From the NCBI GenBank assembly GCA_002686265.1, contig NZBA01000108.1, positions 1 to 64,000 of the forward strand: 64,000 bases of DNA. The letters are read 5' to 3'. The DNA is from Planctomycetota bacterium. Its GTDB lineage: Bacteria; Planctomycetota; UBA1135; GCA-002686595. Shown here one piece after another: positions 1-8,334 of the stretch; position 1 is the stretch's first letter; each line of letters begins with the position of its first letter. A program made the translations under genes and the position numbers. The notes below the pieces were generated by a model. The model did not search any database and was not told the DNA's origin. It worked only from the letters and a program-made list of their open reading frames with translations.

Positions 1-125
1 GACTCCGCTCCGCTCCGTCTCCGGGCGCACAGCCCGGGCACCCCTCACGCCCCCTCGAGGGGCACCACCCTCCTCCTCACCGGACTCTCATTGGGACTGG
101 ACCACTTCTTGGGGTCATGCCATCG

Positions 126-2162
126 CTACCAGGTCACCTTCAGACCGTTCGAGAGGTTGAAACCCGAGTCACACGGTGTCCCGTTCGGGTCGCGGTACGA
201 CCACTGGTAGTGCTCCGTCTCGCCGGGCGACACCCCACCGGTGGTCGCGATCGCCACCGAGGACGACGCCGAACCCTCGCCGTCGGCCACCACGATTTCG
301 AGACGCACGGCGTTCCCCCCCGCGCACCGCAGGCCGTCGCCGAACGGCGCGCCGTTGCCGCCGTCGATCGCTTCGTCGCCTTGGAAGAACAAGCCCAGCC
401 CGCCGGGAGTGGAGTTGCTCGCGGTCAGGACCAGCGTGTCGGGGTTCGTCTCGCCCGTGGCGCTCAGGTTGCAGCCGGCCGAAAACGTGCGGTTCGCGCA
501 GCCGTTGCCGGGTTCGCCGTCGTTCGCGCACGGACAAGGAGTGCCTCCACCGTCGCCGAAGCAGTACGGAATCGGGCCCGCATCCCCCTCGAGGAAGTGG
601 AGGTAGGCCGATCCGGATTCGACACCGTTGTCATCGTCCCCCTGGGCCCCGACGATGGCGGTCGTGCCGCTGATCGCAACGGACCAGCCAGCATGGTCAT
701 GGTCGTCGCCGTCGCTGGCGACCAACTTGGCGATCTCCGTGCCCGTCGTGGTGTCGAAGAGGTAGGCCGATCCGGAAATGACGCCGTTGTCGTCATCCTC
801 ATAGGCCCCGACGATGGCGGTCGTGCCACTGATCGCGACGGAACAGCCGAACCTATCAAACTGTGCGCCGTCGCTGGCGAGCAACTTGGCGATCTGCGTG
901 CCCGTCGTGGTGTCGAAGAGGTAGGCCGATCCGGATTCGGAGCCGTTGTCGTTATCCCAAGAGGCCCCGACGATGGCGGTCGTGCCGCTGATCGCAACGG
1001 ACCAGCCGAAACCAGTATTCGGCTGTGCGCCATCGCTGGCGAGCAACCTGGCGATCTCCGTGCCCGTCGTGGCGTCGAAGAGGTAGGCCGATGCTTCATA
1101 GCCGTTGGGGTCATACCCATTGGCCCCGACGATGGCGGTCGTGCCGCTGATCGCGACGGAGAAGCCAAAACCGAAATGCTGTGCGCCGTCGCTGGCGAGC
1201 AACTTGGCGATCTCCGTGCCCGTCGTGGTGTCGAAGAGGTAGGCCGATCCAGAAGTGGCGCCGTTGCCTTCGCTTATGCGGCCCCCGACGATGGCGGTCG
1301 TGCCACTGATCGCGACGGAGAAGCCAAAACCAAAAGGCAGTTCGTCGTCGCTGGGGAGCAACTTGGCGATCTCCCTGCCCGTCGTGGTGTCGAAGAGGTA
1401 GGCCGATCCGGAATTGTCGCCGTTGCTGTTGTCCCAGGGAGCCCCGACGATGGCGGTTGTGCCGCTGATCGCGACGGAGTGGCCAAGAAAATCACCCGAT
1501 GCACCGTCGCTGGCGAGCAGTTTGGCGATCTCCGTGCCCGTCGCGGCGTCGTAGAGGTAGGCCGATCCGGAAGCGGCGCCATCGTCGCTGTCTAAGGGGG
1601 CTCCGACGATGGCGGTCGTGCCGCTGACCGCGACGGAGCAGCCAAACAAATCACCCGATGCGCCGTCGCTAGCGAGCAGCTTCACCTCCCTTTGACCAGA
1701 GGCAAGGCGTCGTGCAGCGCCGGCGTTATCGAGCACTGCGAGATCGAAATAGCCGTCGTCGTTACGCTCCAGGACCGCGAGGTCAGCCAGCGCACCGATG
1801 AGCAACCCATCATCGTTGTGTCTACCGACATCCCCGTCTTTGTCACCGACAATCAGATCATCATCCTTGTCCGTTCCCGTGCCCACCCCTCCAGGGCTGA
1901 CAGGCTTTGGCTTGGCCTCGGGTGCCACCGTTCTGCCCCCGCCAAATCCAGATGACCGGGGTGCCGTGATGTTCTCGTGAGTCGCCAGCGTGTCTTCGAG
2001 GTAGCCTGTGACGGCGACGTCAGGAAGATCGTCGCCGTTGAGCGAGAAGGCTGTGATTCCCTCGGGCTGGTCGCCGGTTGTGAGCGTCGCGCCCAACGAG
2101 AATACGGCGCTTGCAAGGGGCAGCACAAACAGAAGCGCGGCAAGTGCCAGGGTGTGCTTCAT
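126..2162 (-). CDS. Secreted FG-GAP repeat protein with planctomycete-type C-terminal Cys domain
   Basis: Predicted 678-residue secreted protein of unknown role, probably at the cell surface. I chose the ATG at 2162 because it is followed at once by a signal peptide (MKHTLALAALLFVLPLASA). Residues about 35-150 carry weak FG-GAP/VCBS-like Asp-Gly motifs. They are followed by seven near-identical units of about 53 residues, each with 'FG.SVAISGTTAIVGA' and 'SGSAYLFDTTTGTEIAKLLASDGA'-type ends, which fits a beta-propeller. The last 130 residues hold paired cysteines (YCFGDGG..CPCAND, GNGC, GCNLS, LRCAGG, PCDSGF) and end in YRDPNG..C....NLSNGLKVTW. I know this domain from large secreted proteins of marine planctomycetes; its function is unknown. 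A further in-frame ATG 26 codons upstream lacks a signal sequence. No neighbour suggests a pathway. Confidence 0.85.
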   Translation of the reverse strand: MKHTLALAALLFVLPLASAVFSLGATLTTGDQPEGITAFSLNGDDLPDVAVTGYLEDTLATHENITAPRSSGFGGGRTVAPEAKPKPVSPGGVGTGTDKDDDLIVGDKDGDVGRHNDDGLLIGALADLAVLERNDDGYFDLAVLDNAGAARRLASGQREVKLLASDGASGDLFGCSVAVSGTTAIVGAPLDSDDGAASGSAYLYDAATGTEIAKLLASDGASGDFLGHSVAISGTTAIVGAPWDNSNGDNSGSAYLFDTTTGREIAKLLPSDDELPFGFGFSVAISGTTAIVGGRISEGNGATSGSAYLFDTTTGTEIAKLLASDGAQHFGFGFSVAISGTTAIVGANGYDPNGYEASAYLFDATTGTEIARLLASDGAQPNTGFGWSVAISGTTAIVGASWDNDNGSESGSAYLFDTTTGTQIAKLLASDGAQFDRFGCSVAISGTTAIVGAYEDDDNGVISGSAYLFDTTTGTEIAKLVASDGDDHDHAGWSVAISGTTAIVGAQGDDDNGVESGSAYLHFLEGDAGPIPYCFGDGGGTPCPCANDGEPGNGCANRTFSAGCNLSATGETNPDTLVLTASNSTPGGLGLFFQGDEAIDGGNGAPFGDGLRCAGGNAVRLEIVVADGEGSASSSVAIATTGGVSPGETEHYQWSYRDPNGTPCDSGFNLSNGLKVTW
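598..1685 (-). repeat. Seven coding tandem repeats of about 159 bp
   Basis: The middle of the FG-GAP gene is seven in-frame copies of an approximately 159-bp unit. The stretch encoding 'TTTGTEIAKLLASDG' and 'SVAISGTTAIVGA' is nearly invariant at DNA level, while the 10-12 codons after GA and after ASDG vary from copy to copy. It is a protein-repeat array and not a CRISPR array, because the variable parts stay in frame and code for acidic loops. Confidence 0.85.
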
Positions 2163-2431
2163 GGGGGAAGCAAGGACATCTGCTTCCGATCCCTGAGCTC
2201 TCCTCTGATCTTGGACAGTCTGATGGTCAAGTCGTCGCATGGGTCTTCCCTCGTGTTGTTCTGGACTGACAAACGGTGACCTCGCCTCTACCTGGGACCA
2301 GCGACGAGGTCACTCCGAATGTGGCCGCGCCGCGAAAAACAACGCCGCGGGCTGCCTTCAGGCGTCACCGGGAGCCTCGGAGGATTCGTCCCTTTCATCA
2401 GAGCGGCCTGGGATGAACCTTCACGGTACGT

Positions 2432-2612
2432 TCACGCCCAACCCTGCGGATCGTCGTCGTGGAAGACGTTCTCGGCGGCACCAACGATGCCGACGCTGAC
2501 GACGTAGTTCGTGAGCGGGATGTACCACGACCAGGATCTCTCGGGGAGGAGGAGGGTTTTCGTCTCGTCATGGGCAGGATGTCTGACTTCGAGGGGGACG
2601 TGGGAGAAACCC
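2432..2612 (-). pseudogene. 3' remnant of a tryptophan-halogenase/geranylgeranyl-reductase-like flavoprotein
   Basis: About 60 codons, ending at a TGA at 2432, read HDETKTLLLPERSWSWYIPL then VVSVGIVGAAENVF. This matches the stretch 'D....L..ERSWFWYIPLPDD.VSVGVV' seen in FAD-dependent halogenase and reductase-like proteins. Upstream of about 2612 the same frame runs into the antisense of the sigma-factor gene and loses all similarity. No start, FAD-binding motif or catalytic region remains, so this is a truncated relic between the FG-GAP gene and the sigma gene. The family assignment is by motif only. Confidence 0.55.
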
Positions 2613-2670
2613 GAATCTGCCTGCACGCACGCATGCCCGGTGACGCTTGGGGGGTGAGGAACCGACTGCC

Positions 2671-3198
2671 ATGACGGGCGTGGATGATCGACAGCTCTTC
2701 GCCCGCATGGCCAGCGGGTCCCCTCCCCAGGCCCGAGAGGCCCTGCGGGTGCTCTACGATCGCCACGGGGCCGCAGTGCTCCGCTTCGCACGCCGCATGC
2801 TGTCCGACGAGAACCATGCCCACGACATCCTGCAAGAGGCTTTCCTGGTCGTCGCCCGCGATGCGGCCGCGTTTCGCACCGGCTCCGCGAAGGCCTGGCT
2901 GCTCGAGATCGCGAGTCGGCGCGTCCGGGACGAGTTTCGGCGCCGCCGGCGAGCGAAGCGCCGCGAACGGGCCGGTGCCCGTCAGGAGGCAGTCGAGGAT
3001 CCGGAGGTCTCCGATGACCTCGATGCCGCTCTCGCCCGCCTGCCCGCCGCCCAGCGCGCGGCCCTCGAGCTGCGCGTCGTGGACGGCCTCGCACATGACG
3101 AGGTGGCGCGCATCCTGGGCGTCTCCCTGCGCACCACGAAGGAGTGGACGAAGCTCGGTCTGGCCCGCTTGCGTGAGCTCCTCGAAGGAGAGCGGTGA
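2671..3198 (+). CDS. ECF-family RNA polymerase sigma factor
   Basis: A 175-residue sigma-70-family factor of ECF type, directing RNA polymerase to a small set of promoters. Region 2 covers about residues 20-90 (LYDRHGAAVLRFARRMLSDE, then AHDILQEAFLVVARDAAAF). Region 4 covers about 115-170 (LPAAQRAALELRVVDGLAHDEVARILGVS, a helix-turn-helix, then TKLGLARLRELLE). The ATG at 2671 is preceded by GTGAGGA at a good distance; a TTG eight codons upstream is less likely. The stop overlaps the start of the next gene (TGATG), so sigma and the following membrane protein are translationally coupled, as expected for sigma/anti-sigma pairs. Its targets cannot be told from the sequence. Confidence 0.93.
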   Translation: MTGVDDRQLFARMASGSPPQAREALRVLYDRHGAAVLRFARRMLSDENHAHDILQEAFLVVARDAAAFRTGSAKAWLLEIASRRVRDEFRRRRRAKRRERAGARQEAVEDPEVSDDLDAALARLPAAQRAALELRVVDGLAHDEVARILGVSLRTTKEWTKLGLARLRELLEGER

Positions 3199-3485
3199 TG
3201 AGCACTGAGCGGATCTCCGAACGCCTGCGCTCCCTACGAGGCACGAGCGATCTGCCCGCTCCCGATGCGCTGCTCGCCAGGGCCTTCCCCGATGTCCAGC
3301 AGCGATCGGATGCTCCACATCGTCCGTCGCTATCGCCCTTCCCTCTCATGGCCGCCGTACTCGTGGCCCTGGCTTTCGGCCCGCTCTGGCTGCGGCCCGG
3401 CCCGCGCGATCGCGCGTGGTGCGAGGGCCTGCTACGGAGCACTGACGTCGTCGTGACACAGATCGGAAAGTGGAACCCACAATGA
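3198..3485 (+). CDS. Small single-span membrane protein, probable anti-sigma factor
   Basis: A 95-residue protein whose ATG shares a base with the stop of the ECF sigma gene. Residues 1-45 are charged and would be cytoplasmic; one membrane span lies at about 46-66 (PLMAAVLVALAFGPLWL); about 30 residues including one Cys follow outside. This is the usual architecture and position of a small anti-sigma factor, but I see no zinc-binding HxxxCxxC motif, so the role is inferred from position and topology. The stop overlaps the next ATG (ATGA), extending the coupled unit. Confidence 0.7.
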   Translation: MSTERISERLRSLRGTSDLPAPDALLARAFPDVQQRSDAPHRPSLSPFPLMAAVLVALAFGPLWLRPGPRDRAWCEGLLRSTDVVVTQIGKWNPQ

Positions 3486-4135
3486 GCAACCCTTCCTCGC
3501 AAGCAGGCCTCTGGCGAGCCCCCGCCTGGGTGCTTCTCATCGGCTTCGTGCTACTCTCGGCCGTGGTCGGGTCCATTGGCGCGGGCCCCTTCGGTCTCTT
3601 GAGCGGTGAGAGCGCTCCCGGCCTCGACCTGACCCTGAGGTCCGTCGTGGGCGCCCTGGCACCCGGCGTGCTGCCGCTGCTCGCTCTGGGTGTGCTGTTC
3701 TCGGCCGCATCGGTCGGCCCGCGGGCGACCCTCGCCGGCATGGCCTGGGTTTGCGGGTCGCGGAAGAGCGATCCCCTGCAGGCCGCGCGCGCCCTGGCCG
3801 CCGGAGCGCGCGGCCTGATCGCCGCAGCTCTCACCCTGGGGCTGATCGGCGTGATGATGCTCATGGTCCTCTATCGCCGCGGGGCCGACGGACCCGACGC
3901 GATGCCCGCGCCGCACATGGTCGCCCACGTGCTGACGGCCACGATCCAGTACCCGCTGGTGGCCCTCGTCTTCGGTCGCCTCCTGTGCGCGACGGTCGCC
4001 GACGCGGCCTTCGCCGAAGCGGGCGAGGTCCGTCGGCGCGCCCTGGGCTCCGCCTGGGATCTGGCCCTCCTGACCCTGATGGTGCCGCCGATCATCGCCG
4101 TCTCTTCCATGTTCTGGAAATACCCCACGCTCTGA
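3482..4135 (+). CDS. Multi-span membrane protein, unknown, third gene of the ECF sigma operon
   Basis: 217 residues, starting at the ATG that overlaps the previous stop. I count four likely membrane spans (about residues 16-38, 57-80, 107-130, 145-170) plus a hydrophobic end (LALLTLMVPPIIAVSSMF). The layout, and the second-gene product next door, loosely recall the MotA/TolQ/ExbB fold, but I find no conserved signature of that family and the resemblance may be only compositional. Four bases separate it from the next gene. Together they look like a sigma-controlled envelope unit. Function is not recognised. Confidence 0.75.
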   Translation: MSNPSSQAGLWRAPAWVLLIGFVLLSAVVGSIGAGPFGLLSGESAPGLDLTLRSVVGALAPGVLPLLALGVLFSAASVGPRATLAGMAWVCGSRKSDPLQAARALAAGARGLIAAALTLGLIGVMMLMVLYRRGADGPDAMPAPHMVAHVLTATIQYPLVALVFGRLLCATVADAAFAEAGEVRRRALGSAWDLALLTLMVPPIIAVSSMFWKYPTL

Positions 4136-4139
4136 TCTC

Positions 4140-4622
4140 ATGTCCACCAATCGCCTCCTGTCTCTCGTCTCGACCTGGATCGTCCTCGCGCTCGTCGCCG
4201 GCAGCTTCACCGACGATTGGGGCCTCTTGATCGACCTGCGCGTGCTGGCCTTCGTGCTGGCGCTGCCCTGGCTGGGAGCCGCCTTGGCTGCCTCACCGCG
4301 CGCCGCCCTCGATGCCATGGTGGATGGCTGGCGGCCGAACCCGGACCTGCCCTCCGAGCGCCGCGCGACCTCGGCCGCGCTGTTGCACACCGTCGGCGGC
4401 GCGAGCTTCGCCGCAGGTCTCCTGTCCCTCCTCCTGGGGATGATCGTGACCCTGAACGTCGTCGCCGCCTCCCCCGGACAAGCCAGCCCCTTGGAACTCA
4501 TGAGCGCCTTCGGTGGCCTGGTCCTCGGACCGCTCTACGGCCTGGCGCTGATGTCGTTCCTCTACCAGCCGCTCTCCGCCGGGCTGGAGAGTGACGGCAA
4601 GGGGCTGGGCGCGGAATTGTAG
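4140..4622 (+). CDS. Small membrane protein with weak MotA-like N-terminus
   Basis: 160 residues with three to four membrane spans. The segment 'DLRVLAFVLALPWLGAALAASPRAALDAM' (residues about 33-60) has the hydrophobic-then-small-residue pattern of the MotA N-terminal 'DIPSLLIVLGGTLGA' region, and a later 'LLLGMIVTLNVVAASPG' span could match MotA helix 3. The conserved proline and acidic residues needed for a proton channel are not obvious, so I call it MotA-like only as a hint. It is the last gene of the sigma-containing unit. About 440 bp without a clear gene follow. Confidence 0.72.
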   Translation: MSTNRLLSLVSTWIVLALVAGSFTDDWGLLIDLRVLAFVLALPWLGAALAASPRAALDAMVDGWRPNPDLPSERRATSAALLHTVGGASFAAGLLSLLLGMIVTLNVVAASPGQASPLELMSAFGGLVLGPLYGLALMSFLYQPLSAGLESDGKGLGAEL

Positions 4623-5064
4623 AGCGCCACAGGCGGCGGGCGCCCGCTCGCACTCGGGGGCACCGCTCCGCCGGTCGGATTCCAGGCGCCCTGACACGCC
4701 GGTGCGCTCTCGCGCGCTGCGGTTCGTTGTCCTCGCGCTGCTGCTCTACTCCATCGTGACCCAATCGCAGTTGGTGGCCCATGCGCGCCCGGCAGGCGGG
4801 CATCGCCAACAACGCCGCGCTCGTCAAGATCTTCCGTCCTGGAACTCAGTGGAAGGTACAGCGTGCTTCGGCCCCACCAGGGTCTTCGGATGAGCACTCC
4901 CTTCGTTGCGCCGGTTGTAGAGATGCTCGCAGGTTCTGGAGACCGCCTGGCTGGCCACGCCGAATCCCCTGAGTCTCCGCGGTGGTCTGTTTGCCTCAGT
5001 ACTGGGGATTCGGTACGGTAGCCAAGCTTCCACACTAGCTTCCCTGGATCGAGGAATTGGTCAG
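4623..5064. other. Intergenic region with no supported gene
   Basis: Between the sigma-factor unit and the cysteine-rich protein I find no complete gene. A short hydrophobic stretch on the plus strand (about 4708-4775: ALRFVVLALLLYSIVTQSQLVA) looks like an orphan signal or anchor sequence but is followed by non-coding-like sequence, so it may be the 5' end of a lost gene. The promoter for the gene at 5065 should lie near its right end. Confidence 0.5.
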
Positions 5065-5457
5065 ATGCGCGCACTGTTCGCCATTCCCGTTCTCCTTCTG
5101 ATCGTCTTGCTGGCAGCCGCCATCTCGCCCGCCGCCGACTCGTGCATCTGTAGCAGCGCGGCCAAGTGGAGACTCGTCGGTGGTTGGTTCTTGAGCTGTC
5201 CACTCGGAGACGCTTGCGATGCCGCCGAAGGCACGTGCAGCGAGGTGCAGATCGGTGCCTCGACAGTGTGCCGTTGCACTACGAGCTCCGCGGTCAACAA
5301 GGATGACGAGTGCTCGTGTTCCGTGGTCCTCAGCGGTGAGCCTCCGAACCACGGTCCTTCTTGCGAGAACCTGGGATCCTGCTCCTCTCCGCGGGTGTGC
5401 AAGTCGCGTGCAGCGGCGACCACGTTCACTTGTTCTTGCGGAGATCCCGGTCCGTGA
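5065..5457 (+). CDS. Secreted cysteine-rich small protein
   Basis: 130 residues: a clear signal peptide (MRALFAIPVLLLIVLLAAAISPA) then a mature part of about 105 residues with 14 cysteines, many in C-x-C pairs (CIC, CRC, CSC, CSC). Such density implies a disulfide-rich or metal-binding extracellular domain. I do not recognise the family. A second secreted Cys-rich protein (8331-8765) and a MauE-like thiol-redox membrane protein lie within 3 kb, which suggests the region handles disulfide formation or export of these proteins; that is inference. Confidence 0.8.
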   Translation: MRALFAIPVLLLIVLLAAAISPAADSCICSSAAKWRLVGGWFLSCPLGDACDAAEGTCSEVQIGASTVCRCTTSSAVNKDDECSCSVVLSGEPPNHGPSCENLGSCSSPRVCKSRAAATTFTCSCGDPGP

Positions 5458-5599
5458 GGAGCATCGGTCCTTCCAAGTGCCGACTTCCCGAGTGTCCCCG
5501 ATCTCGGTCTTCGGATCCCCGGTGCCTGCGCCCGCCGGGTGAGTGGAGAGGCCCGACCCACCATCCGCGAGTTCCCTGAGCGGCCGTCGGTGAGCACGC

Positions 5600-7219
5600 A
5601 TGAAGTGGGAGAACACCACGGAACCGAGAGCTCGAAACCGAGTCATCTCCATTCCAACGCTGATTCTCGCAACTGGCTTCGCTCTCCTGGCCCTGGGTCT
5701 GGCCGCCATCCGCGGTCTTCGCGACGGACCTCGTTCCCTACATCCTGCGCATGACCCACCCACTGAACCGACCTACACGAGCCCCTCCGCGGCTTCCCCC
5801 GAGGTCATGCGCTCGATGGTCCCCCGAACGAGCCGGCCGTCTCTGAGCGTGAAGGTCCTCTCCGCTAGCGGACGACCCGTCATCTCCGCGGAGCTCTTGG
5901 TCTCCACTTCCCTGGAACGCACGCTCGCCCCCGACGACCTTCGCCTCCTGGGCGTGACCGACTCATCGGGCATGTTCACCCTGTCCCAGGAGAGTGAGGC
6001 AACACCGCCTGCCGCCATCTGCGTGCGCGCCCCGGGACTCGCTTCCTCGTTCGTCGATCGTCCCAAGTGGCGGTTTCATTACGACGTCACGCTCGGGCCT
6101 GGACTCGCTCTTGTCGGGCGAGTCCAAGACGAGCGGGGCGCGCCCATCCCCGGGGCCGTCCTGTCGGTCAGTCGCTCTCCCATTGACCCGGCAGGCGGAT
6201 TCCGAACCGCCAGGCGAGTACCCGGCCTGATCGCTGCGGAGGCAGTGCACTGCTCCGAGTCCGATGAGAACGGGGTGGTGGAGATCCTCGACCTGGAGAG
6301 CGGGTCCTACGACTTCACGCTCTGGCACCCCTCCCACGTCTTCATGGACTCGGGGGAGTTCCCGCGCGGGAGCCTCGAGCTACCGTCGTCTTCCACCACG
6401 TTCGCCATGGAGCGGCTCGTCGGGGTCCGCAAGCGCATCAGGGGCATGGATGTGCTCGCGAGCGCGTACGTCGGCGCCATCACGAACGGTCACTGGTCAC
6501 GAGACTTCTTCGCGTTTGTCCGGGAGGAGCTCGAAGGCGGGGACGAGCCCTCGGTCTGCTTCTTGAGCGGAGCGTCTTCCTGCCGGTTGACGGAGCGCTC
6601 GGTCGCGCTGTTCTTGCGCGGCGAGGGTTGGAGGGAGTTCACGTTTCCGGTCGAGCCGATCGACATCCGCAGCGAGCCAGGCGTCCTCGAACTCGAGCCC
6701 TCGACCCGAGCAGGGAGCTCACCGGCGGCGGCCCTGATCGAGATAGCTCTGCGTGGTGTGGACGGAACTCTGTTCGCGATCGAAGAGGTGGGGTTGGTGA
6801 GTACGTCCGGTAGGGACTTCGTGATCCACATGGCGAATGGCGGATCGGCTGAGATTCCCTCGGGCGCGTACAAGATCACAACGGGCGAACCGCTCCTGGA
6901 CGAACACTACGCCGACCTCCGCATCGCGGCGAGAGCGGGCGAAACCGTCACGCTGGATCGCTCCCACGGGCTCGTGGCCTGCTCCCTCCACCTCTACCGG
7001 GGCGACCGGCGGCCCGTTGTCGGCCGGGTGGGCTTGATCGTCGAACCCGACGGCCAGCCCAGGTCGATCCGCAGCGTCTGGCATGGTCAGACCCTGCTGC
7101 TCCCCCCCGGTCGGATCGGCCTCGAAGTCGTGACGACGGAGGGCTCGTACCTGCGCAGCATCGTGGTCACGGAATCCGAGCCGGGCGTCCCGCACAGAGT
7201 CGAGGTGCAACTGCCGTGA
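5600..7219 (+). CDS. Membrane-anchored protein with carboxypeptidase-regulatory-like domain
   Basis: 539 residues. The N-terminus is cytoplasmic, one membrane span lies at about 14-37, and the rest faces outward. Residues about 80-170 (SVKVLSASGRPVISAELLVST then TDSSGMFTLS) and 170-290 (LVGRVQDERGAPIPGAVLSV then DENGVVEILDLESG) fit two CarboxypepD_reg/Cna-B-type beta-sandwich domains ('v.D..G.pi.gA.v'). The remaining 250 residues are beta-rich and unrecognised. The 3' end overlaps the MauE-like gene by four bases (GTGA), so the two are co-translated. No enzyme motif is visible; a structural or binding role in the envelope is likely. Confidence 0.8.
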   Translation: MKWENTTEPRARNRVISIPTLILATGFALLALGLAAIRGLRDGPRSLHPAHDPPTEPTYTSPSAASPEVMRSMVPRTSRPSLSVKVLSASGRPVISAELLVSTSLERTLAPDDLRLLGVTDSSGMFTLSQESEATPPAAICVRAPGLASSFVDRPKWRFHYDVTLGPGLALVGRVQDERGAPIPGAVLSVSRSPIDPAGGFRTARRVPGLIAAEAVHCSESDENGVVEILDLESGSYDFTLWHPSHVFMDSGEFPRGSLELPSSSTTFAMERLVGVRKRIRGMDVLASAYVGAITNGHWSRDFFAFVREELEGGDEPSVCFLSGASSCRLTERSVALFLRGEGWREFTFPVEPIDIRSEPGVLELEPSTRAGSSPAAALIEIALRGVDGTLFAIEEVGLVSTSGRDFVIHMANGGSAEIPSGAYKITTGEPLLDEHYADLRIAARAGETVTLDRSHGLVACSLHLYRGDRRPVVGRVGLIVEPDGQPRSIRSVWHGQTLLLPPGRIGLEVVTTEGSYLRSIVVTESEPGVPHRVEVQLP

Positions 7220-7590
7220 GATGGCTGATTCGCTCAGCCGGGTTCCTGATGGCGGCCTCCCTCGTGGTCAGTGGTGGAGCGAAGTTCCTGGGAGGTCATC
7301 TGGAAGAGCACTTCTTGGGCCAGCACGCCTACTACACGCTCGGATGGCTCGAGCTCTCCGCGGCTGTCCTTCTGACGACCCGGGCAGCGACATGGGCAGC
7401 GGTCGGCGTGGTTGGCTTGAGCGCCGCGGGCCTGGCCTACGCTTGGTTGGGAGGCGAGAGCGCCTGTGGGTGCCTGGGAACGACGCGCCTGACGACCCAT
7501 CAGCATGTGCTCTGGGCCTCGGGTACGGGAGCCGCGGCGGGCGCTTGGCTGGCGTTCACCGTACACGCCAGGCGGACGGCGGGCCGCTGA
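7216..7590 (+). CDS. MauE/DoxX-like redox-associated membrane protein
   Basis: 124 residues with four membrane spans. The N-terminus (IRSAGFLMAASLVVSGGAKFL) has the 'G..K' pattern of the MauE/DoxX superfamily, and a CGC pair (ACGCLG, about residue 87) sits at the end of the third span. MauE proteins help form disulfides in the exported methylamine dehydrogenase small subunit; relatives accompany other Cys-rich exported proteins. The GTG start overlaps the stop of the preceding gene. With two secreted Cys-rich proteins close by, a thiol-oxidation role is plausible. No methylamine dehydrogenase genes are in the window. Confidence 0.75.
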   Translation: MRWLIRSAGFLMAASLVVSGGAKFLGGHLEEHFLGQHAYYTLGWLELSAAVLLTTRAATWAAVGVVGLSAAGLAYAWLGGESACGCLGTTRLTTHQHVLWASGTGAAAGAWLAFTVHARRTAGR

Positions 7591-7641
7591 GCGCGCGCTC
7601 AGCGCGGAGGTTCACGAGCAGGGAACAGGGCGGCGGGGGCG

Positions 7642-8334
7642 TTACCTGTCGGTGGGGACGTCTTCTCGGGCATCGGCGGAGAAGCTCCCTCGGGCCAGGC
7701 GCTCCTCCGCCTCTCGGCGGTGCATGTTCCGGTTCAGCCAGTAGATCTCCCTCCGGAGCTCGTAGATCTCAGGCACTTCCTCTTCGGAGAGCATGACCTT
7801 GAGAATCTGGTCGTCGGACATGATGACCTTGCACACCTCCAGAGGATCCCAGTCATCGCAGTGGTACTCCCTTCCCTGGCCGATCACCTCGTATTGACCG
7901 TCCCTGTACCTCTGGACGAGGGTCTCATGGGTCTCCTCGTGAATGTAGGATTCGAGTGCATCACGCTGAACGCGGAGATCATCGGACGAGGCGCGCTTGT
8001 ACCGGTCGTCGAAGAGCGCGATTCCCTGGGCTGAGAGCGGTTTGCGCTCGATCAACATGATCCGATCCGGATCTCCCGCCGGGGTGGCAGCAGGAGCCCG
8101 CAGGGCATTGGTCAACTCGGCACCGGAATGCTCAGAGGCCGGAGCCGCCAGCTGCCCGTGAACCTCCGTGCTCGTGGCTTCCTCGTCCGCCCTGCTCTCG
8201 GGTTGCACAGCGCTGCTCTCGGGTTGCACGACAGAGCCCGCCGCGGAGTTTGTCCACCGACCGCCACTCGCCCATATGAGAACGACACCCACGGTAGCGA
8301 GACCGACCAGGGCGACTGGGATGAAGCGCTTCAT
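7642..8334 (-). CDS. Single-span exported protein, unknown
   Basis: 230 residues: one membrane span or uncleaved signal (residues about 5-22), a low-complexity linker with a duplicated VQPES motif, then a soluble charged region ending in a probable coiled coil (EIYELRREIYWLNRNMHRREAEERLA). The ATG at 8334 overlaps the stop of the upstream Cys-rich gene (ATGA), so the two are an operon, transcribed towards the MauE gene. I do not recognise a family. The C-terminal 130 residues look like a folded domain with two Cys (YHCDDWDPLEVCKVI). Confidence 0.75.
   Translation of the reverse strand: MKRFIPVALVGLATVGVVLIWASGGRWTNSAAGSVVQPESSAVQPESRADEEATSTEVHGQLAAPASEHSGAELTNALRAPAATPAGDPDRIMLIERKPLSAQGIALFDDRYKRASSDDLRVQRDALESYIHEETHETLVQRYRDGQYEVIGQGREYHCDDWDPLEVCKVIMSDDQILKVMLSEEEVPEIYELRREIYWLNRNMHRREAEERLARGSFSADAREDVPTDR

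Noticed and set aside
1..64. Hairpins CCGGGC-N5-GCCCGG (21-37) and CCCCTCGAGGGG (51-62) as a terminator of the FG-GAP gene
   Set aside because: Short stems in GC-rich DNA with no T-tract; possible, but not distinguishable from chance.
598..1685. Regular repeats that could suggest a CRISPR array
   Set aside because: The repeats are 159 bp, in frame, and the variable parts code for protein loops; no cas genes are in the window.
4591..4893. 100-codon plus-strand frame with a hydrophobic stretch
   Set aside because: No ribosome site, poor composition around the hydrophobic part; at most a lost signal sequence.
4855..4975. Possible transposase C-terminal relic on the minus strand (ASQAVSRTCEHLYNRRNEGS)
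   Set aside because: Only a loose 'HLYN.R' resemblance to integrase ends, no catalytic residues, no inverted repeats.
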